The translations under genes and the position numbers were made by a program. From NCBI GenBank assembly GCA_045631075.1, contig JAZQUC010000027.1:1-6003 (forward strand): a stretch of 6,003 nucleotides of DNA, in the 5' to 3' direction. The stretch comes from Fimenecus sp045631075 (GTDB taxonomy: Bacteria; Bacillota; Clostridia; Oscillospirales; Acutalibacteraceae). Every line of letters begins with the position of its first letter. The first letter of the stretch is position 1. Below the pieces are notes generated by a model. The model did no database searches. It was not told the origin of the DNA and saw only the letters and a program-made list of their open reading frames with translations. Shown here piece after piece: positions 5,123 to 6,003 of this stretch.

Positions 5123-6003
5123 TTAGTTAGGTCTTGTTGGAATTTCCTGAAGTGCAGAAACAACTTCTGATGGAATTTCAGGTATAGTTGGTACCGGAAC
5201 TGACGGATTTTCACTTGGCTTTGAAGTAGGCTCATTTGCGCCTGGTTTCTGAGTTGTATCAGGTTTTTCCGTTGTTCCTGGCTTTGTTGTGGATTCTTCA
5301 TCTTCTTTTTCTTCGGTTCCACATCCCGTACATTTTGCAGGAATGTTAGATTTCTTATACCATCCATAAGATGTTGAAGCACATGTATCCGTTGCAATTA
5401 AACCAGAACCTGTACAATATGTGAGTTTTACAACATCATCAGTATATTTTTCAAAATCCTTTTGTGGAAGGTCCTTGTGAATCTTATTCATAACATTCTC
5501 AAAAATCTGACCTGCAGGACTTCCTGAACCCTGAATCTGTTTGTTATAGTCATAACCGAACCAAACGGCAGCAATATAATGACTTGTACCTGCTACGCAC
5601 CAACGGTCCTTGTTACTTGTTGTTGTACCTGTTTTACCGAATGTTCTATGATTTGCAACTGCATATCCACGAGCAGTACCACCAGAACCATAGAAAACAG
5701 TCTGAAGCATCTGATTCATAACGTAAGCAGTTTCAGGAGAAATAATCTGTTCAAAATCGTCATCTGCTTTTTTCTGCAAGATTACTTCACCCTGATTGTC
5801 TTTTACCTCATAGTAACAATATGGCTCATAATATTTACCACCGTTACCAAATGATGAGAATGCAGCAGCCATTTCAAGTGTTGTTACACCACCTGATGAA
5901 CCACCTGTTGCAAGAGCAGATGGTGAAGCACTGTCAAGCTTATCGTTATATGTTGAAATCTTGAATGTGTTTTTAAGATAATCGTAACTAAGCTTAAAGC
6001 CCA
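5123..6003 (-). CDS. Class A penicillin-binding protein (PBP1a-like), C-terminal transpeptidase part; N-terminus outside the window
   Basis: The 292 residues in view are the end of a peptidoglycan synthase acting outside the membrane. The frame is open from the window edge. It contains SPSALATGGSSGGVTTLEMA followed by AAFSSFGNGG, the conserved region before the KTG box in class A enzymes. The KTGT box is at 5624-5635 (FGKTGTTTSNKDRW). The serine-nucleophile SxxK and SxN motifs and the glycosyltransferase domain would lie upstream, outside the window. After the transpeptidase fold come four cysteines (YCTGSG, TDTCAS, KCTGCG) and a tail of about 60 residues rich in Thr, Pro, Glu and Lys (TTKPGTTEKPDTTQKPG), probably extended and cell-wall exposed. 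No PASTA domain is seen. An internal ATG at 5872 is not the start, because conserved residues precede it. The stop is TAA at 5123-5125. Confidence 0.96.
   Translation of the reverse strand, partial: GFKLSYDYLKNTFKISTYNDKLDSASPSALATGGSSGGVTTLEMAAAFSSFGNGGKYYEPYCYYEVKDNQGEVILQKKADDDFEQIISPETAYVMNQMLQTVFYGSGGTARGYAVANHRTFGKTGTTTSNKDRWCVAGTSHYIAAVWFGYDYNKQIQGSGSPAGQIFENVMNKIHKDLPQKDFEKYTDDVVKLTYCTGSGLIATDTCASTSYGWYKKSNIPAKCTGCGTEEKEDEESTTKPGTTEKPDTTQKPGANEPTSKPSENPSVPVPTIPEIPSEVVSALQEIPTRPN

Noticed and set aside
5089..5397. A glutamine-rich 102-codon minus-strand frame overlapping the PBP end
   Set aside because: It is an out-of-frame shadow of the low-complexity PBP tail and runs into the intergenic hairpin, with no domain or ribosome site.
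5123..5872. A separate 249-residue gene starting at the ATG at 5872
   Set aside because: The frame continues upstream to the window edge with conserved PBP residues (SPSALATGG and GVTTLE), so this ATG is internal.
1..6003. Defence system, CRISPR array, mobile element or tRNA/rRNA gene
   Set aside because: Both strands were read for repeat arrays, transposase-like frames, terminal inverted repeats and RNA gene hallmarks. None was seen, and coding sequence or short explained gaps fill the window.

Overview
The window looks like chromosomal DNA from a low-GC, spore-forming Firmicute of the class Clostridia, probably an anaerobe related to the Oscillospiraceae/Ruminococcaceae. The evidence is the AT-rich composition, strong GGAGG-type ribosome binding sites, the SpoIIGA/SigE sporulation pair, and a clostridial-type flavoprotein cluster. 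The genus is not resolvable by eye. All seven genes lie on the minus strand, so transcription runs from high to low coordinates. No tRNA, rRNA, CRISPR array, insertion sequence or phage gene is visible.

In transcription order, the right edge (6003 to 5123) is the C-terminal transpeptidase part of a class A penicillin-binding protein. It carries the KTGT motif and a Thr/Pro/Glu/Lys-rich tail. A hairpin (5093-5116) separates it from ruvX (5058 to 4645), which encodes the YqgF-family nuclease. A strong intrinsic terminator (4583-4618) follows ruvX. Immediately beyond it are spoIIGA (4569 to 3772, TTG start) and sigE (3779 to 3075). These overlap by 8 bases and encode the pro-sigma-E processing protease and pro-sigma-E of the mother cell.

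After a 108-base gap holding an extended -10 promoter and a leader hairpin comes a tight three-gene redox operon. It encodes a GlpA-like FAD protein with a C-terminal [2Fe-2S] domain (2966 to 1536), a two-Rossmann-fold FAD/NAD(P) oxidoreductase (1524 to 271), and a DUF1667 protein with four cysteines (266 to past the left edge). Together they look like an electron-transfer complex oxidising a hydroxy- or amino-acid-type substrate. Glycerol 3-phosphate is the usual annotation, but no glpK or glpF is in view.

The most interesting spot is the ruvX-spoIIGA junction. Only 13 bases separate the terminator's U-tract from the spoIIGA start, so no promoter fits after the terminator. A candidate promoter with an unusual 21-bp spacer (ATGACA at 4627-4632, TAAAAT at 4600-4605) places its -10 in the terminator loop. 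That recalls the 22-bp-spaced, Spo0A-activated spoIIG promoter of Bacillus subtilis. Also notable are the absence of sigG after sigE, a short SigE pro-sequence, and a Cys pattern in DUF1667 resembling the [4Fe-4S] motif of molybdopterin oxidoreductases. I see no clearly new defence or mobile system here.
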